A DNA stretch of 64,000 nt. Origin: Idiomarina sp. PL1-037. GTDB lineage: Bacteria > Pseudomonadota > Gammaproteobacteria > Enterobacterales > Alteromonadaceae. The notes beneath the pieces are model-generated. The model saw only the letters and a list, made by a program, of their open reading frames with translations. It made no database searches and had not been told where the DNA came from. Of this stretch, positions 17,021-25,926 are shown piece by piece. A program made the translations under genes and the position numbers. Each line of letters opens with the position of its first letter. The first letter of the stretch is position 1. Where the stretch lies: assembly GCF_034422975.1 (NCBI RefSeq), contig NZ_CP139873.1, positions 2,232,001 to 2,296,000 of the forward strand, read 5' to 3'.

Positions 17021-17863
17021 ATGAAACATTTATCCTTAGAAGCCTTACGCAGTTTTAGTGCGGTGATTGAGCTGGGCAGTATGACACTTGCCGGCGAACG
17101 CATGGGGCGTTCTCAGCCAGCTATTAGTTTGCAGCTTAAAAAGCTGGAGCAGCAACTGGGCGTTGAATTGCTAACCCGCCAGGGCAACGGCTTTGCCCTT
17201 ACTGCCGACGGTGACGTGCTGTTTGACTACGCACAGAGAATGTTAGCACTGAATGACCAGGCCTGGGCGCAGTTCGAGCCGCAACAGGTTAGCGGTAAAG
17301 TGCGGCTGGGCATTACCAGTGAATTCGCGTCCAGTCTGTTGCCCAAAGTATTGGGGCAGTTTGCTCAGGTTTACCCACAGGTTACGCTGCAGGTGACTTC
17401 CGCGTTGAGTAAAGACTTACTGTCCGGGCTAGGGCAGCAGTTTGATATTATTCTGGCACTGCGCGAACAGACCAATAAAAGCGATGTACTGATTCAGCGC
17501 GAAGAGCTGGTTTGGGTGGGCTCCCCCGCATTGGTTGAACAGCCCAGCTTGCCTTTAGTTGTGGCTCCGGAAGGATGCATTTACCGCCGCCGTGCCGAAC
17601 AGAGCCTGCAACGGATACATCAGCCCTACAGAATCACCTACACCAATACAGACTTCTCAGGGCTTACCGCCGCACTGCACAGCAGTTTGGGAATAACCGT
17701 ACTGGCCCGCAGTACGGTACCAGACAGTGTTTCGGTAATTGATGCGCTTGCCAATGGGAAAAAATTGCCAGCCCCGGGTTCAGTCAACGTCATTATGCGC
17801 CTGGCCGGCGGCGCTTCAAGCGCGGCTTCTCAATTAGCGGATTATCTGAAAGCCCGAATTTGA
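17021..17863 (+). CDS. LysR-family transcriptional regulator
   Basis: This 280-residue protein has the LysR winged helix-turn-helix at residues 5-62 (LEALRSFSAVIELGSMTLAG, RSQPAISLQLKKLEQQLG, LTRQGNGFALTADG) and a C-terminal substrate-binding domain starting with KVRLGITSEFASSLLP. It is divergent from gcvTHP, so it may regulate glycine cleavage, but it need not be orthologous to GcvA. The ligand cannot be read from the sequence. The gene is followed by a hairpin with a short T-run at 17872. Confidence 0.9.
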   Translation: MKHLSLEALRSFSAVIELGSMTLAGERMGRSQPAISLQLKKLEQQLGVELLTRQGNGFALTADGDVLFDYAQRMLALNDQAWAQFEPQQVSGKVRLGITSEFASSLLPKVLGQFAQVYPQVTLQVTSALSKDLLSGLGQQFDIILALREQTNKSDVLIQREELVWVGSPALVEQPSLPLVVAPEGCIYRRRAEQSLQRIHQPYRITYTNTDFSGLTAALHSSLGITVLARSTVPDSVSVIDALANGKKLPAPGSVNVIMRLAGGASSAASQLADYLKARI

Positions 17864-17871
17864 ACACCTCA

Positions 17872-17895
17872 CCTGACGTGAACGTCAGGCTTTTA
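17872..17895 (+). terminator. Terminator-like palindromic repeat, copy 2
   Basis: CCTGACG-TGAA-CGTCAGG followed by CTTTTAT directly after the lysR stop fits a short intrinsic terminator. The palindrome is identical to the copy at 12320-12337, so the gcv/lysR block is flanked by the same repeat. Confidence 0.6.
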
Positions 17896-17920
17896 TCTAC
17901 ATCTGGTGGGTGCTGAGCCG

Positions 17921-18062
17921 CTGAGATAGGTGGCGCTTATGGTTGGTACCTATTGGTCAGGGAGTGTGCGGCGCCATGGATGGCGACGCCCAAGCCCTAC
18001 AGGGACGTATTCACGGGCGTCTCCCTGACCAATAGGTGCCAACCACAGCCGCCTAGCTCTGG
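17921..18062 (+). repeat. Long palindromic element A (type I core)
   Basis: A 64-base core (17961-18024) starts GGAG and ends CTCC. It contains the hairpin GCGCCA-TGGA-TGGCG and a second one, CCCTACAGGG. It is flanked by self-complementary arms: GGTTGGTACCTATTGGTCAG on the left answers CTGACCAATAGGTGCCAACC on the right, and pairing extends outwards to about 40 bases per side. The right arm covers the last codons and stop of ubiI. The core matches element B at 48897-48962, but the arms do not. Confidence 0.8.
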
Positions 18063-19246
18063 GGGTCAGTGCCCAGCGCGATTTCGGCTAGCTTGCGTTT
18101 TAAAAAGGTGAGTTTGTTTGGCAGTGCGAAAGCCAGTGCGCGTAGGCCTTTCACTACTGGGTTTGCTGTGCCGAAACCGCGTTTGAACGTTTCCATTGCG
18201 GCTATCATTAACTGAGCGTCGGCTTTGCGCTCGCGCTGATACGCACTCAAGGAACGGTGCAATTGCGCCAGCGAAGATAAATCCACACCCTCAACTTTCT
18301 CGGTTAAGGCTTTCACGTCACCAAAACCTAAGTTCGCGCCCTGCCCGGCCAACGGGTGAATAGTGTGAGCCGCGTCACCAGCCAAGACAATACGATGCTG
18401 ATACCATTGGCGGGCGTACTGCATTCTAAGCGGAAAGGCTTTTATATCAGACACACACTCACAGGCACCTAATACCCGCCCTGACTCTGTTTCCACCTGT
18501 TTTGCAAAGCGCTCAGGCGGCTCATCAAGCAATTTTCTGGCAAGATCTTCATCGGCAGACCAGACAATAGAAGCCGTATGAGAGTCAGGCGTTGGCAGAA
18601 GCGCCAGCGGCCCGGTGGGTAAAAACACCTGACGTGCCACACCATTATGCGGTTGTTCCGTGCGAATGTTCGCCACAATGCCTTGCTGTCCGTAGTCCCA
18701 GAAAGAAATTGGTAACTCAGCATACTGACGCACTTTCGAGCGACCACCGTCGGCACCAATTATAAGATCAGCTGACAGTAACCACTCACCAACTTCTATT
18801 TCCGCGGGGTGAGACTCATCACCGGCGTGAACCATTGTCCACTCCTGAGTCTGTAAAATCTCAACACCGGCCTGTTCGGCACATTGCCACAAGAAGTGCT
18901 CCACAACATTGTTTTCAACAATAGCGCCTAAATCTGCGGCGTTAATTTCCTTTGCTGAAAACTCAATATGAGCGGGGCTGTCTTTGTCCCACACTTGCAT
19001 GCTCTGGTAGGGGCCACTTCGGTGTTCCTGCACTAAAGGCCAGGCACCGCAGTCTTTTAATACGCTGCGACTGCGATCATTCAACGCACTCACCCGTAAA
19101 GCCAGCTCTTCAGAAAGCTCAGGTTGCGAATGCCTTTCCAGCACCATCACTCGCCGGTTCTGCTGAGCCAGGCGTATCGCCAGACTCAGGCCAATCATGC
19201 CGCCACCGACAATCACAACATCTAACTTTTTGCGTTTCATGGTCAT
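18053..19246 (-). CDS. ubiI: UbiH/UbiF/VisC-family FAD hydroxylase (UbiI-like)
   Basis: This flavoprotein of about 397 residues is a class A monooxygenase of ubiquinone biosynthesis. It has the N-terminal Rossmann GXGXXG-type motif VVIVGGGMIGLSLAIRLA, the middle ADLIIGADGGRSKVR (DG motif) and the C-terminal IVLAGDAAHTIHPLAGQGANLG (GD motif). UbiI hydroxylates C5 of the quinone ring. The ATG at 19246 overlaps the ubiH stop by four bases; an in-frame upstream start at 19297 would lie inside ubiH and is rejected. Order ygfB-pepP-ubiH-ubiI equals that of E. coli. The stop codon lies in an arm of palindromic element A. Confidence 0.9.
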   Translation of the reverse strand: MTMKRKKLDVVIVGGGMIGLSLAIRLAQQNRRVMVLERHSQPELSEELALRVSALNDRSRSVLKDCGAWPLVQEHRSGPYQSMQVWDKDSPAHIEFSAKEINAADLGAIVENNVVEHFLWQCAEQAGVEILQTQEWTMVHAGDESHPAEIEVGEWLLSADLIIGADGGRSKVRQYAELPISFWDYGQQGIVANIRTEQPHNGVARQVFLPTGPLALLPTPDSHTASIVWSADEDLARKLLDEPPERFAKQVETESGRVLGACECVSDIKAFPLRMQYARQWYQHRIVLAGDAAHTIHPLAGQGANLGFGDVKALTEKVEGVDLSSLAQLHRSLSAYQRERKADAQLMIAAMETFKRGFGTANPVVKGLRALAFALPNKLTFLKRKLAEIALGTDPQS

Positions 19247-20409
19247 GGTTGCATCCCCATGGTTAAGCGTGCAAAGGCGGATTTCAGAGGCGAACAATGC
19301 TGCAGTAACATCAGCGCACTGTTGCGACCCAAAACGGTGGGTAAATAATGGTTGGAGAAACCACGCACCAGGCCGTCGGTCAGCTTAATAATGGCCTGAT
19401 AGTCGCGTTCGCGGTTCTGCTCGTAGCCTTGTAAAACGCGGAAATTGCCGGGGTCATCGGTTGTTGCCAGTACTTCACACAACACTTCGGTATCCCGCAG
19501 GCCCAGATTAAACCCCTGTCCGGCTATGGGGTGTAAGGCATGCGAGGCGTTACCAATAATGACACTGCGGTGATGGGTTGAGCGTTTAGCCCGGCGTAAA
19601 ATGAGAGGATAAAAAACCCGCTTCGACACTCCGGTAAATAAGCCTGCACGGTAGCCAAAGGCCTGCTGACAACGGTGTAAAAATTCGGTATCTGACCATT
19701 GTTCGGCGGCTTCACGCTGCTTTTCGGTAAAGCTCCACACCAATGAGGCCTGCGAATTCTGCATAGGTAACAAAGCAATGGGTCCGGCTTCGGTAAAACG
19801 CTCAAAAGCCCAGCCATCTAAGGGCTGTTTCATGTCTAAGGTGGCAATGCAGCCAAACTGACCGTAGTCGTAGGTATCAGATTTTAACTCAAGCTGCTCG
19901 CGCACTAACGAGTTCTGGCCATCGGCGCCAATCAGCAACTTAGTCTGCAATTTCTGCGCGTTATCCAGAGTGAGTTCAACGTAATCCTGCCGCTGTTTCA
20001 GCGACTCCAGTCGCACACCGGACAACCAGTTTAAATTAGGCTGTTTCTGGCAACTCAGGTATAGGTTATTCACCAGCTCTGAAGCGGAAACCACGCGCCC
20101 CAGCGCCTCAACTTTTTCATGTTCCGCGTGTAATTCGGCTGCGCCGGCAAAACCACGATCAGAAATATGAATGTGTTTTATCGGCGTGCTGTCAATGCCA
20201 TCGAGCGCGCCAAGGCTTTGTAAGCGCTTTGCTGAGGCAGCTGCCAGCGCAATAATGCGTTTGTCAGCAGGCGGGCCTTCGGCGCGTGGTTCACACACCA
20301 CAATACGCCAGTCCGGCCGCTGCTGCGCCAGCATTAAGCCGGTTAAGGCACCCACTAAGCTGCCTCCGGCTATAACCACATCAGCCTGAGTTACTGGCTT
20401 TTCATCCAT
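19243..20409 (-). CDS. ubiH: 2-octaprenyl-6-methoxyphenol hydroxylase
   Basis: This 388-residue FAD monooxygenase has ADVVIAGGSLVGALTGLMLA at its N-terminus, KLLIGADGQNSLVRE in the centre, and VIIGNASHALHPIAGQGFNLG for the FAD ribityl site. In the last motif Asn replaces the more usual Asp (GDAAH), as is common in UbiH. It catalyses a ring hydroxylation in aerobic ubiquinone synthesis, in a soluble or peripheral Ubi complex. Its start overlaps the end of pepP by 19 bases and its end overlaps ubiI by four, indicating one operon. Assignment as UbiH rather than another paralogue rests on gene order. Confidence 0.9.
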   Translation of the reverse strand: MDEKPVTQADVVIAGGSLVGALTGLMLAQQRPDWRIVVCEPRAEGPPADKRIIALAAASAKRLQSLGALDGIDSTPIKHIHISDRGFAGAAELHAEHEKVEALGRVVSASELVNNLYLSCQKQPNLNWLSGVRLESLKQRQDYVELTLDNAQKLQTKLLIGADGQNSLVREQLELKSDTYDYGQFGCIATLDMKQPLDGWAFERFTEAGPIALLPMQNSQASLVWSFTEKQREAAEQWSDTEFLHRCQQAFGYRAGLFTGVSKRVFYPLILRRAKRSTHHRSVIIGNASHALHPIAGQGFNLGLRDTEVLCEVLATTDDPGNFRVLQGYEQNRERDYQAIIKLTDGLVRGFSNHYLPTVLGRNSALMLLQHCSPLKSAFARLTMGMQP

Positions 20410-21713
20410 TCTTCAATCTCTTCAATGGTTTTCGGTACGCCCGCGGTCATGTTGTCAAAGCCATCGGCTGTTACTACCAGGTCATCTTCAATGCGAATGC
20501 CAATGCCGCGCCACTTTTCATCAACCTCGGCGTCTTCCGGAATATAAATGCCCGGTTCTACCGTCAGTACCATGCCCGGCTTAAAGGAAACCGGCTCGCC
20601 TTCACTGTTGCGATAGCGACCCACATCGTGAACGTCCAGACCCAGCCAGTGACCTAATCCGTGAATAAAGTAGGTTTTCCAGCGCTGCTCTTTAAAGTTC
20701 TCTTCGGCATCACCGGTTAAAATACCCAACTCGGTAAGACCGTCGCTAATCACCCGCGCTGCGGCTTCGCTCGCCTTAACCAGATTACTGCCGGGTTTTA
20801 TTTCAGCAAAGGCGGCCTGCTGAGCTTTCAGCACTAAGTTGTAAAGTATGCTTTGTGGCTCACTGAACTTGCCATTCACCGGGAAAGTACGGGTAATATC
20901 GGCGGCATAGCCCTGATATTCGGCACCGGCATCCACTAATAGCAAATCGCCGTCGTGCAGTACGTCGCGGTTGTCGGTGTAATGCAAAATGCAGGCGTTT
21001 GCACCGCCGCCACTAATAATGCCATAGGCCGGATGCAAAGCGCCGTTCATAGCAAACTCGTGATGCAACTCCGCCGCTACCTGATACTCATGCTTTCCGT
21101 CTTCAACAAAACGCATAATGCGACGAAACGCTCCCGAACTGATGCGTGCCGCTTCTTTCATGACTGCAATTTCTGCGTCGGACTTAATTAAACGCATGGC
21201 ATCCAGGTTAGGCCTCAAGTCAGACAAGCTCTGAGGCGCCAGCTTGCCGCTTCGTCTGGCTTTAACACTCACTTCGTCACGAGCTTCACTGACTAACTCG
21301 GCCAGTATTGAATCTTCACCCATAGGGTAAAAAACCGATTCAATGCCCTGCAACAATTCGGGTAAGCGCTCGGGCAAAGTATCCAGGTCTTCTGCGCTGT
21401 CGACACCTAAGGCTTCAACGGCATTTTCATACCCCAGACGCAAGCCATGCCAGACTTCGTGCTTTGGGTCTTTGTCCTGACAGAATAAAACACTGCGTGG
21501 GTTGCTGTCGTTGATCAGCAGCAAGACAGCGTCCGGTTCGTTAAAACCGGTTAAATAGAAAAAGTCGCTGTTTTGCCGGAACGGAAACTCGGTATCGTTG
21601 CTACGGGTAACTTCGCTGCTGGCGGCAACCAATGCCAGTGAATTTGCCGGCAACAATTGCAATAACTGCTGCCGGCGCTGGTTAAATTCGTCCTGCGGAA
21701 TAACGTCTTTCAT
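20391..21713 (-). CDS. pepP: Xaa-Pro aminopeptidase P
   Basis: This M24 metallopeptidase of about 440 residues removes N-terminal residues next to proline. The pita-bread domain shows LLVDAGAEYQGYAADITRTF (two Asp ligands), GLGHWLGLDVHDVG (His ligand region) and LTVEPGIYI followed by GIGIRIEDDLVV (Glu ligands). The N-terminal creatinase-like domain contains RQNSDFFYLTGFNEPDA, typical of PepP. The ATG at 21713 has GAGG six bases upstream and gives the family's length; an upstream TTG is less likely. It is second in the ygfB-pepP-ubiH-ubiI operon, 24 bases after ygfB. Confidence 0.95.
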   Translation of the reverse strand: MKDVIPQDEFNQRRQQLLQLLPANSLALVAASSEVTRSNDTEFPFRQNSDFFYLTGFNEPDAVLLLINDSNPRSVLFCQDKDPKHEVWHGLRLGYENAVEALGVDSAEDLDTLPERLPELLQGIESVFYPMGEDSILAELVSEARDEVSVKARRSGKLAPQSLSDLRPNLDAMRLIKSDAEIAVMKEAARISSGAFRRIMRFVEDGKHEYQVAAELHHEFAMNGALHPAYGIISGGGANACILHYTDNRDVLHDGDLLLVDAGAEYQGYAADITRTFPVNGKFSEPQSILYNLVLKAQQAAFAEIKPGSNLVKASEAAARVISDGLTELGILTGDAEENFKEQRWKTYFIHGLGHWLGLDVHDVGRYRNSEGEPVSFKPGMVLTVEPGIYIPEDAEVDEKWRGIGIRIEDDLVVTADGFDNMTAGVPKTIEEIEEWMKSQ

Positions 21714-21737
21714 CAACGACCTCAACTCCGTCAGTAA

Positions 21738-22304
21738 TTAATGTAAAGTTTTGGGCGGCTGGTTCGCGGGCTGCTCTTTTCGGCCTAACTCGGTGTAGCA
21801 CATCATGGCTGAAACACGCAGATACTCGACAATTTCGGTGTAGGCTCGTTCTTCTTCCTCATCACCATCGTCAGTAAATTCTATTTTTGCCAGCTCGACC
21901 ATGTCTTCAATGGCTTCTTTTAAGTCACCACTTAAGTTGGTCATATTTTCCTGGTTCACACCGTAGCCCACTAAAAAGGCATTGACCCAACCAGCCAGTG
22001 CGCTTAATCGGTCAGATAACGGCGTTGTGTCTTCAGGTAATAGTAAGCGGTAGCCTAAGTCCTCGTCGCCCAGCGAGTGCTCAATTTCTTCGGCCTGTTG
22101 CTGCAGCAAATTCTCCAGCTCGACAGGCAAGCCCTGGCCGTCGTATGCCAGGTCTGACATTAATATCATTAATTCATTGCTTTTGGCGTCGCTACCGGTG
22201 GCTATTAGCCCGGTTAACATGCCCTGCACTTCCGACGCACTGGGCGTCATATCGTATTGTGCGTAAAGCTCAACTAAACGGTCATAATTAAAACGTGTCG
22301 ACAT
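21738..22304 (-). CDS. ygfB: YgfB/UPF0149 family protein
   Basis: This 188-residue acidic helical protein belongs to the YgfB/YecA group (UPF0149): MLTGLIATGSDAKS early, LLLPEDTTPLSDRLSALAGW in the middle and FLVGYG shortly after, ending with the EYLRVSAMMCYTEL segment. In pseudomonads YgfB has been linked to gene regulation, but the role here is unknown. It heads the pepP-ubiH-ubiI operon and diverges from zapA across 133 bases, as in E. coli. No metal-binding SEC-C tail is present. Confidence 0.88.
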   Translation of the reverse strand: MSTRFNYDRLVELYAQYDMTPSASEVQGMLTGLIATGSDAKSNELMILMSDLAYDGQGLPVELENLLQQQAEEIEHSLGDEDLGYRLLLPEDTTPLSDRLSALAGWVNAFLVGYGVNQENMTNLSGDLKEAIEDMVELAKIEFTDDGDEEEERAYTEIVEYLRVSAMMCYTELGRKEQPANQPPKTLH

Positions 22305-22437
22305 TCACATTCTGCCTTTGGTTAATCTTGCCCTAATCCTAACACTGGCTTTACGTAATCGCTAGCTGACAAACACCGGTAGCTCATGCCATAATGCCCT
22401 TATCAACGCTGTTGAGTCAGTTGCAAGGAGTCTTTGA

Positions 22438-22749
22438 ATGGCCGCAAAAACCATGGATATAAAATTACTGGAACGTAACTACAAAGTAGCCTGTCCGGTT
22501 GGTCAGGAAAGTGCGTTACAGCATGCGGCAGATGCGCTTAACGAAAGGCTTGAAAAAACCAAGGAGCGGACCCAACTGACTAACGTGGAACAGATAGCAG
22601 TAATGACAGCTCTGAACTTGTGTCATGAATGGATTCAGGATCAGAATGAACAATCTGCAAAAACTGCTAAACTGGAAGAGAAAATTCAGTTGCTTCAGGC
22701 AACCATTGAACAGGCTATGAGTGAGCAACGCTCACAACGTAACCGTTAA
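22438..22749 (+). CDS. zapA: Cell division protein ZapA
   Basis: This 103-residue protein has the ZapA pattern: an N-terminal globular part (MDIKLLERNYKVACPVGQES, then LQHAADALNERLEKTKE) and a long C-terminal coiled coil (ILVDQNE-like, here WIQDQNEQSAKTAKLEEKIQ). ZapA cross-links FtsZ protofilaments at the Z-ring. The ribosome site AAGGAG lies ten bases ahead. It is immediately upstream of 6S RNA, the conserved gammaproteobacterial arrangement. Confidence 0.92.
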   Translation: MAAKTMDIKLLERNYKVACPVGQESALQHAADALNERLEKTKERTQLTNVEQIAVMTALNLCHEWIQDQNEQSAKTAKLEEKIQLLQATIEQAMSEQRSQRNR

Positions 22750-22784
22750 CGGTCAACCTAAAGCAACATTGTAAACCTTTTGCG

Positions 22785-22968
22785 GTTTCCTGGGGTGTTT
22801 GCCAGCAGGCTTATGTCCCTGAGCCGATGCTTGTATTAAAAGGGGATCACTGGCCTGCCATGAGCAAGCCCGGCTTGAACCGGGAAGCCTACGGCAGATA
22901 CCATTTGCTCCCCGCCTTGAACCAATGGGTTCAAGGGCTACAGCCAGCAGCGGCACCTTGGGAAGCCA
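22785..22968 (+). ncRNA. ssrS: 6S RNA
   Basis: The segment after zapA matches 6S RNA: the ends TTTCCTGGGGTG and CACCTTGGGAA pair, GTCCCTGAGCCGAT follows near the 5' side, and CCTTGAACCAATGGGTTCAA then GGGCTACAGCC and AGCGGCAC occupy the conserved 3' part. 6S RNA folds into a long hairpin with a central bubble that mimics an open promoter and sequesters sigma-70 RNA polymerase in stationary phase. In E. coli it is processed from an ssrS-ygfA transcript. Here a convergent amidohydrolase gene ends four bases beyond it, so the link to ygfA is broken. Ends are approximate. Confidence 0.92.
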
Positions 22969-22971
22969 CCC

Positions 22972-24543
22972 TTATTTTTCGCGATCCGCCTTTTCCTCAG
23001 CAACAATGGCTTTAACGTCCTGCAACAGTTGCTGAGCATCGAAAATAATACCGTCCTTAATGGTGTACTGGATGCCTTCAGTGCGCATGGGCTGGTTATT
23101 GTCATTTAGTTTGAAATGCCCGGTGCCGTACAGCACTTTAAAGTTATCCATCGGGTTTTCATTCACAATGACCATATCGGCTTTTTTACCAATGGCCACT
23201 GAACCAATCTCGTCTTCCATGTTCAGTGCTTCGGCACCTGCCAGGCTGGCCGCATGAATAACCTCTAACGCGTTTAGACCCGCTTCGCGCAGTAACTCCA
23301 GCTCGCGAATGTAACCAAAACCGTAAATTTTGTAGATGTACCCGGCGTCAGAACCCACCGTAATGCGACCGCCGTTGGCGTGGTAGTCTTTTAAGAAGGC
23401 CATCCACTTCTGGTAATTCTTTTTCCAGGCAATTTCGTTGTCCGTGGTCCAGTCAAACCAGTACGAACCATGTGCATAGCGGCTGGGTTCAAAAAAGTCC
23501 CATAACCGTGGCAGAGTATATTCGTCGTGCCATATGGCCTGGCGCTCACGCATTAAGTCACGCGAGGCTTCGTAAATGGTTAAGGTGGGGTTAATGGTGA
23601 AATCCAGTTCAATGAGTTCGTCACGCACCGCGTTCCATTTTTCAGAGCCCGGCTCTGCCGCCGGCTTCCATAAACGCCCGGCTTCTTCAAAACGGTTTTG
23701 CTCGTTGTTGTAGTTATAATCTGCCGGGTAGTCCTGCACGCGCTGCTCTTCAAACAAAGCCTCCGGCAAACCATACCAGTGCTCCATTGAAGTTAGGCCC
23801 AGGCGCGCCGAATCCAGTGCGCTCATTGACATCACATTCAGTTGCGCGTGATGCATCATAGTGCCTAAGCCCTGCTCGTTGGCTTCGTCCAGCGCCGCTT
23901 CCATCACCTTACGCGAGGCACCGAAAAACTTAATGCCTTTTGCGCCCTGGTCTTTTATATACCGAACCCACTCGCGCGCCTGTTCGCCATTATAAATGGG
24001 TTTATCCCAGCCTTGTCCGAAACCAACGTAGGGAATAATTCGCGGCGACGTAATGCGGTTGTCCGCAGCGCGTTCTTCATGCCACTGAACCCAGTCCAGA
24101 CCGTTAAAGCTGCCCGGCTCACGAATGGTGGTAATACCATGTCCTAACCATAGCTTCAGCACGTATTCCGCCGGAATGCCTTTTGCCGAGCCGCCAATGT
24201 GCGCGTGCATATCGACAAAGCCCGGTAAAATATATTGTCCGCTCACATCCAGTTCTTTGTCGTTTGCGCCCGCTTCAGGCCGCCCTTCCGGCTTAATTGG
24301 CACGCCTGGGTTACCCACGCTGACAATATTCACGATACGATCGTTCTCAATGACAATATCCACCGGGCCAAATGGCGGCGCACCTTCACCGTTAATTAAT
24401 GTGCCGCCACGTAAAATAAGGCGTTCGTATGGACCTTCGCCACGGTCACGTTCCGGGGCTTTTGGTGGTGCTTGCACAGCATAGGCTGCAACCGTAAAGG
24501 CCATAGCAACCATGGCTAAAGCTATCGTTTTTATCGTTTTCAT
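22972..24543 (-). CDS. Secreted amidohydrolase (imidazolonepropionase/Xaa-Pro dipeptidase-like)
   Basis: This 523-residue protein has a signal peptide (KTIKTIALAMVAMAFTVAAYA) and an amidohydrolase TIM barrel: PGFVDMHAHIGGS (HxH metal site), a possible carboxylated-Lys region at GAKGIKFFGASRK, MHHAQL and MEHW (His ligands), and TVGSDAGYIY with the catalytic Asp. The flanking beta domain has LILRGGTLINGEG and GKKADMVIVNENP. Members hydrolyse cyclic amides or X-Pro/Arg dipeptides; this one acts outside the cytoplasm, substrate unknown. It is inserted antisense between 6S RNA and ygfA, which are adjacent in enterobacteria. Confidence 0.88.
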   Translation of the reverse strand: MKTIKTIALAMVAMAFTVAAYAVQAPPKAPERDRGEGPYERLILRGGTLINGEGAPPFGPVDIVIENDRIVNIVSVGNPGVPIKPEGRPEAGANDKELDVSGQYILPGFVDMHAHIGGSAKGIPAEYVLKLWLGHGITTIREPGSFNGLDWVQWHEERAADNRITSPRIIPYVGFGQGWDKPIYNGEQAREWVRYIKDQGAKGIKFFGASRKVMEAALDEANEQGLGTMMHHAQLNVMSMSALDSARLGLTSMEHWYGLPEALFEEQRVQDYPADYNYNNEQNRFEEAGRLWKPAAEPGSEKWNAVRDELIELDFTINPTLTIYEASRDLMRERQAIWHDEYTLPRLWDFFEPSRYAHGSYWFDWTTDNEIAWKKNYQKWMAFLKDYHANGGRITVGSDAGYIYKIYGFGYIRELELLREAGLNALEVIHAASLAGAEALNMEDEIGSVAIGKKADMVIVNENPMDNFKVLYGTGHFKLNDNNQPMRTEGIQYTIKDGIIFDAQQLLQDVKAIVAEEKADREK

Positions 24544-24593
24544 CGGTTATCCTCAGGATATTCTTCAGCGTTTAACTCAAAGCAGACTCTAGC

Positions 24594-25181
24594 ATGACCC
24601 GACAGAACCTTAGACGCAAGTTACAGCAGATTCGCCGCAATTTACCCGCCGAACAGCAACAGACGGCAGCGCACGATGTTGCCAACAGACTGCAGCAGTG
24701 TTTAAGCCATCTGCAACCAGCGCAAACCACAGTAGCCGTCTATAAAAGTTTTGACGGTGAACTGCCAACCGCTCCGGTTATTGAAAAGCTGTGGCAACTG
24801 GAGTTTCACACCGTTTTGCCGGTGCTTCACCCGTTTGCTAAAGGTCATTTGCTGTTTTTACGCTATACTCCTGATACCCCTATGACGCTGAACAAGTACG
24901 GTATTCAGGAGCCCGAATTAAACGTACAGAACGTGGTGCCACTATCGGATATTCAGATACTACTTATGCCTCTTGTCGGATTCGATCAAAACGGAAACCG
25001 GCTGGGTATGGGCGGCGGCTATTATGATCGTACTCTGGCTCAATGGCATAACGGTTATCAACCCAACTTATCACCTATAGGGTTAAGCTATAACGAACAA
25101 CAGCTTGAAAGGATTCCTGCCGAAAGCTGGGACATTCCATTACCGGAAGTGATCACACCGGCAAAGCACTGGCGTTTCTGA
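24594..25181 (+). CDS. ygfA: 5-formyltetrahydrofolate cyclo-ligase
   Basis: This 195-residue enzyme converts 5-formyl-THF to 5,10-methenyl-THF with ATP. Signatures are the N-terminal RQNLRRKLQQIRRNL, AVYKSFDGELPT, and the nucleotide-binding motifs LLMPLVGFDQNGNRLGMGGG followed by YYDRTL. It supplies one-carbon units and limits 5-formyl-THF, an inhibitor of glycine metabolism enzymes. It precedes rpiA and serA on the same strand, whereas in E. coli serA and rpiA face the other way. The Shine-Dalgarno sequence is weak. Confidence 0.93.
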   Translation: MTRQNLRRKLQQIRRNLPAEQQQTAAHDVANRLQQCLSHLQPAQTTVAVYKSFDGELPTAPVIEKLWQLEFHTVLPVLHPFAKGHLLFLRYTPDTPMTLNKYGIQEPELNVQNVVPLSDIQILLMPLVGFDQNGNRLGMGGGYYDRTLAQWHNGYQPNLSPIGLSYNEQQLERIPAESWDIPLPEVITPAKHWRF

Positions 25182-25254
25182 AGTAAAGAAACGTCGATAA
25201 AAACCAACAAATTCCTTATACTGGCGCATAAAAAACAAACGGAGAAAAACGCTC

Positions 25255-25926
25255 ATGTCAGGCAACGCTGATGCACTCAAAAAAGCGGCAGCAGAAGCTG
25301 CTATGCAATACATTGAAGACGGCACTGTGGTCGGAGTCGGCACCGGCTCAACGGTAAACTTTTTTATCGATGCACTGGCCGAACGAAAGCATGACATAGA
25401 AGGCGCGGTATCCAGTTCTGAAGCCTCAACGGAGCGCTTGAAGTCTCACGGCATTGAAGTGTTTGAGCTTAACTCAGTTGTGGAGGTGCCCGTTTACGTA
25501 GACGGAGCTGACGAAATTACTGAGCACGGCCAAATGATTAAAGGCGGCGGTGGTGCATTAACCCGCGAGAAAATTATTGCCGCCGTAGCCAGGAAGTTTG
25601 TTTGCGTTGCAGATGAAAGCAAAATGGTTGGCCGCCTGGGTCAATTCCCGGTACCGGTTGAAGTGATTCCTATGGCGCGCTCTTACGTTGCCCGTGAAAT
25701 TGTGAAACTGGGCGGCGACCCGGTGTGGCGTCAGGGTTTTACCACCGACAACGGCAACTGGATCCTCGACGTGCATAACTTCGATATTATGGAGCCAATG
25801 AAACTTGAAGCTGAGCTGAATAATATTGTCGGCGTGGTCACTAACGGACTGTTTGCCCAGCGTGGCGCTGATATCGCTTTAATTGCTCGTGAAGACGGAG
25901 TACAAACCCTGAAGGTAAGTGGCTAA
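25255..25926 (+). CDS. rpiA: Ribose-5-phosphate isomerase A
   Basis: This 223-residue enzyme interconverts ribose-5-phosphate and ribulose-5-phosphate. The phosphate loop VVGVGTGSTVNFFIDAL, ISSSEAST-like VSSSEASTERLK, the active-site DGADEI (VDGADEITEHGQMIKGGGGA) and the later KMVGRLGQFPVPVEVIP are all present. GGAG precedes the start. It shares one base with the serA start (TAATG), so the two are co-translated, linking pentose phosphate flux with serine synthesis. Confidence 0.96.
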   Translation: MSGNADALKKAAAEAAMQYIEDGTVVGVGTGSTVNFFIDALAERKHDIEGAVSSSEASTERLKSHGIEVFELNSVVEVPVYVDGADEITEHGQMIKGGGGALTREKIIAAVARKFVCVADESKMVGRLGQFPVPVEVIPMARSYVAREIVKLGGDPVWRQGFTTDNGNWILDVHNFDIMEPMKLEAELNNIVGVVTNGLFAQRGADIALIAREDGVQTLKVSG

